From the NCBI GenBank assembly GCA_013152105.1, contig JAADHA010000385.1:1-7473 (forward strand): 7,473 nucleotides of DNA, in the 5' to 3' direction. The translations under genes and the position numbers were made by a program. Origin of the DNA: Oligoflexia bacterium (GTDB lineage: Bacteria; Myxococcota_A; UBA796; UBA2385). Shown here in pieces: positions 5,923 to 7,473 of the stretch (positions within the stretch are counted from its first letter, which is position 1; every line of letters starts with the position of its first letter). A model generated the notes under the pieces. That model made no database searches, had not been told where the DNA came from, and was given only the letters and a program-made list of their open reading frames with translations.

Positions 5923-6927
5923 TTACTCGAGGTTCTGGGCGCACTCGGCGCGGGCCGGGTCCGCGTTGCAGCGAGCCTTCTTGAGCAGGCTGAGCACGCG
6001 CCCGTCGTAGGAATGCTGCTGGTCCCGCAGCTCCAGGCGCATCTTCTGACTGAAGCTGTCCAGTTCTGCCTGGGCGGCGGGCGTGGGTGTGATCCAGGAT
6101 GTCGCAGGCACGGCGTCCTCGGCCGCCTGGATCGCCTTCATGGCGGTGTCAAAGTCGCCGGCCACATAGGCGCGGCTCTTGGTGCCAAAGCCCTCGGGGA
6201 ACTTCCCGTTGTGGACCAGCACCTGGTAGGTCACCTGCAACAAGGGTGACGTGATGATGCCGCCCTTGTCCCCGATGCCATGCCACAGCTCAAAGGGGGT
6301 GTAGGCGGTGGCGGGCAGGAAGACCACGTCCAGTTCGCCGTTGTTGAAGGCCGGACCCAGCGTCGCCAGGTCCGCCGCGACCCCGATCCCTCCCATGCGC
6401 TGGATTGCGAGCGCGCCGGCCTTGTCGTAGTCCAGGCTGGCGATGCGCTTGCCGCTCATGGCGCCGATCGAGGCGAACGAGCGGTCGCGCACCATGACGT
6501 AGACCGCGCCGAGGGGCCAGATGCCGACGGTCTCGTAGTCGCCGGCGTCGAAGATCGGCGCGTAGGCCGACTTGGTCTGCAAGGCGGTGAGCACCGGCTT
6601 GAGCAAGGCGTAGTCGGGCACGCCCCCGACCGCCTCGACCGTGTAGGCCGCGACGTTGTAGCGCTGGATGCGCACGCCCGAGGCCATGACGCCATCGCAG
6701 CTTCCAGCGGTAAAGTCGTTGACCGCCGTCGCTTCGTCGGTGTAGGGCCGCAGCTCCACGCTGGCGCCCCAGCTCTGGGCGTTGACCGCCCAACTCTCGG
6801 CCATCTTGTACATGAAGCCGGTCCGCCCGGCCGGGTCGTAGACGCACACTGTCGCCGCATCCGCAGCCCGGGCGGTGGAGGCAAGCGCGAGCAGGAGCGC
6901 GGGCAGCAGGCTCATCGACAGGTTCAT
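5923..6927 (-). CDS. AdeT1/2-like (DUF6091) periplasmic solute-binding protein
   Basis: A 334-residue secreted binding protein. The ATG at 6927 is chosen because it opens a good signal peptide (MNLSMSLLPALLLALASTARA, cleavage near residue 21) and has GGAG 8 bases upstream; an in-frame start at 7017 would add 30 Arg-rich residues. The mature protein starts with VCVYDPAGRTGFMY (27-40), SWGASVELRPYTDE (52-65) and GSCDGVMASGVRIQRYN (75-91). Later blocks are GAVYVMVRDRS (140-150), FNNGELDVV (194-202) and the C-terminal LKKARCNADPARAECA (315-330). These match what I recall of Acinetobacter AdeT1/AdeT2, including paired cysteines (28/77 and 320/329). AdeT was named as an efflux component, but the fold and this neighbour argue for a TRAP-type binding protein. 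The gene ends 3 bases before the permease, so they surely act together. The ligand is unknown. Confidence 0.85.
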   Translation of the reverse strand: MNLSMSLLPALLLALASTARAADAATVCVYDPAGRTGFMYKMAESWAVNAQSWGASVELRPYTDEATAVNDFTAGSCDGVMASGVRIQRYNVAAYTVEAVGGVPDYALLKPVLTALQTKSAYAPIFDAGDYETVGIWPLGAVYVMVRDRSFASIGAMSGKRIASLDYDKAGALAIQRMGGIGVAADLATLGPAFNNGELDVVFLPATAYTPFELWHGIGDKGGIITSPLLQVTYQVLVHNGKFPEGFGTKSRAYVAGDFDTAMKAIQAAEDAVPATSWITPTPAAQAELDSFSQKMRLELRDQQHSYDGRVLSLLKKARCNADPARAECAQNLE

Positions 6928-6979
6928 CAGGGAATCTCCATGGGCGCGGGCCCAGAGGGAACGGGCGCGAGGGCGATGT

Positions 6980-7473
6980 CTATTCCGAATCGTCGCCGAA
7001 GGGATCCGCACCGCCAAAGGGATCGGCTGGCGCTGCCTGGATGAGAGGAGGCGGCGCGGGCGGCGCGGGCGCCCGGTGCCCCTGGGCGGCGATCCACAAG
7101 AGGTCCGCCTCGTGGCGGGCGATCACGCGAGCATAGGAGTCGAGCAGCGGCCAGTTGTCGGCGGTACTCGGGTCCGGGTTGGGATCCAGCGCGGGCCAAT
7201 CGTCAAGGATCTCGCGCACCAGGTCAGCCTTGCCGGCGTTGGCCGCGGAGAAGAGCCACAGCGCCCGCGGGATCCCCTGTCCCTGCGCATCGCCACGAGC
7301 TGCGGCATCGGCCAGGCCCGCCCAGGGGTCGACATCGGCCGGACCCGAGCCCGGCACGGTCGCCCAAGCGGTGTAGCGCGCCGCGCTGGGGATCCCCCAC
7401 CAGCGCGCATCATCCAGGCAAACTGTCGCGCGCCCCACCTCGAGGATCTGGTTCAGTGGCACACCGACGGTGC
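6980..7473 (-). CDS. Uncharacterised protein upstream of TRAP genes (5' end outside window)
   Basis: The frame is open to the right edge, so the gene probably starts beyond it. A GTG at 7462 could start a 160-residue protein, but no signal peptide or clear start region follows, which favours truncation by the window. The visible part contains VGRATVCLDDARWWGIPSAA, a helical middle (RALWLFSAANAGKADLVREI), and SARVIARHEADLLWIAAQG-like helices (correctly SYARVIARHEADLLWIAAQG). The tail is Pro/Ala-rich (APAPPAPPPLIQAAP) and ends with acidic ADPFGGADPFGDDSE. I recognise no family. The stop at 6980 is 52 bases before the binding protein, same strand, consistent with one operon. The DPF tail echoes the periplasmic linker of the permease, which suggests a role with the transporter, but that is inference. 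Confidence 0.6.
   Translation of the reverse strand, partial: TVGVPLNQILEVGRATVCLDDARWWGIPSAARYTAWATVPGSGPADVDPWAGLADAAARGDAQGQGIPRALWLFSAANAGKADLVREILDDWPALDPNPDPSTADNWPLLDSYARVIARHEADLLWIAAQGHRAPAPPAPPPLIQAAPADPFGGADPFGDDSE

Noticed and set aside
3637..6249. Very long plus-strand open frame of 870 codons
   Set aside because: It is antisense to the TRAP permease, rich in Gln, His, Asp and Gly with no domains or hydrophobic pattern, as expected from the complement of a GC-rich membrane protein gene. The minus-strand frame has clear family motifs.
6280..7044. Plus-strand open frame opposite the solute-binding protein
   Set aside because: The minus strand shows a signal peptide and AdeT-like conserved blocks; the plus frame is compositionally biased and featureless.

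Overview
The window is GC-rich and almost fully coding, and every gene I can support lies on the minus strand, so transcription runs from the right end (about 7473) to the left end (1). GC-biased codon use, lipoproteins with Asp/Thr/Gly/Glu-rich linkers after the lipobox, exported proteins and an envelope transporter suggest a Gram-negative bacterium, perhaps a myxobacterium-like or other deltaproteobacterial lineage. That assignment is inference; there is no rRNA, tRNA or marker gene here.

Right half (3835-7473), transport operon. It holds the 3' end of an unrecognised protein with a Pro-rich, acidic DPF tail. Next comes a secreted solute-binding protein of the AdeT1/2-like (DUF6091-type) family. 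Two to three bases later starts a fused DctQM-type TRAP transporter permease. The binding protein should capture a solute in the periplasm and pass it to the ion-driven permease; the solute is unknown. The permease carries an unusual periplasmic insert with two Cys-x(9-11)-Cys segments joined by an acidic DPF linker, and the same DPF wording recurs in the tail of the first protein.

Middle (3214-3798). A complete Uma2-family (PD-(D/E)XK-like) nuclease gene stands between the two systems. A hairpin without a T-run lies just downstream of it.

Left half (1-3167), exported protease locus, damaged and repeat-rich. A subtilisin-like (S8) peptidase gene is split into an N-terminal propeptide-type fragment and a C-terminal fragment that keeps the catalytic Ser motif (GTSFAAP). 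The Asp and His portion is missing and the two pieces are in different frames. The likely start codon of the N-terminal piece abuts a tetranucleotide repeat of 7.75 units, a layout typical of phase-variable genes. Downstream is a roughly 1.06-kb tandem duplication of a two-gene unit: a lipoprotein resembling the PrcB C-terminal domain, then a small exported protein. The copy next to the peptidase (copy B) has an 8-bp deletion that destroys the signal peptide of its small exported protein. Copy A has the intact signal peptide but runs off the left edge. The PrcB-like lipoprotein beside a subtilisin-like peptidase recalls the dentilisin (PrcB-PrcA-PrtP) complex of Treponema denticola, so the left half is best read as a protease plus accessory-lipoprotein cassette being reshaped by duplication, repeats and deletion.
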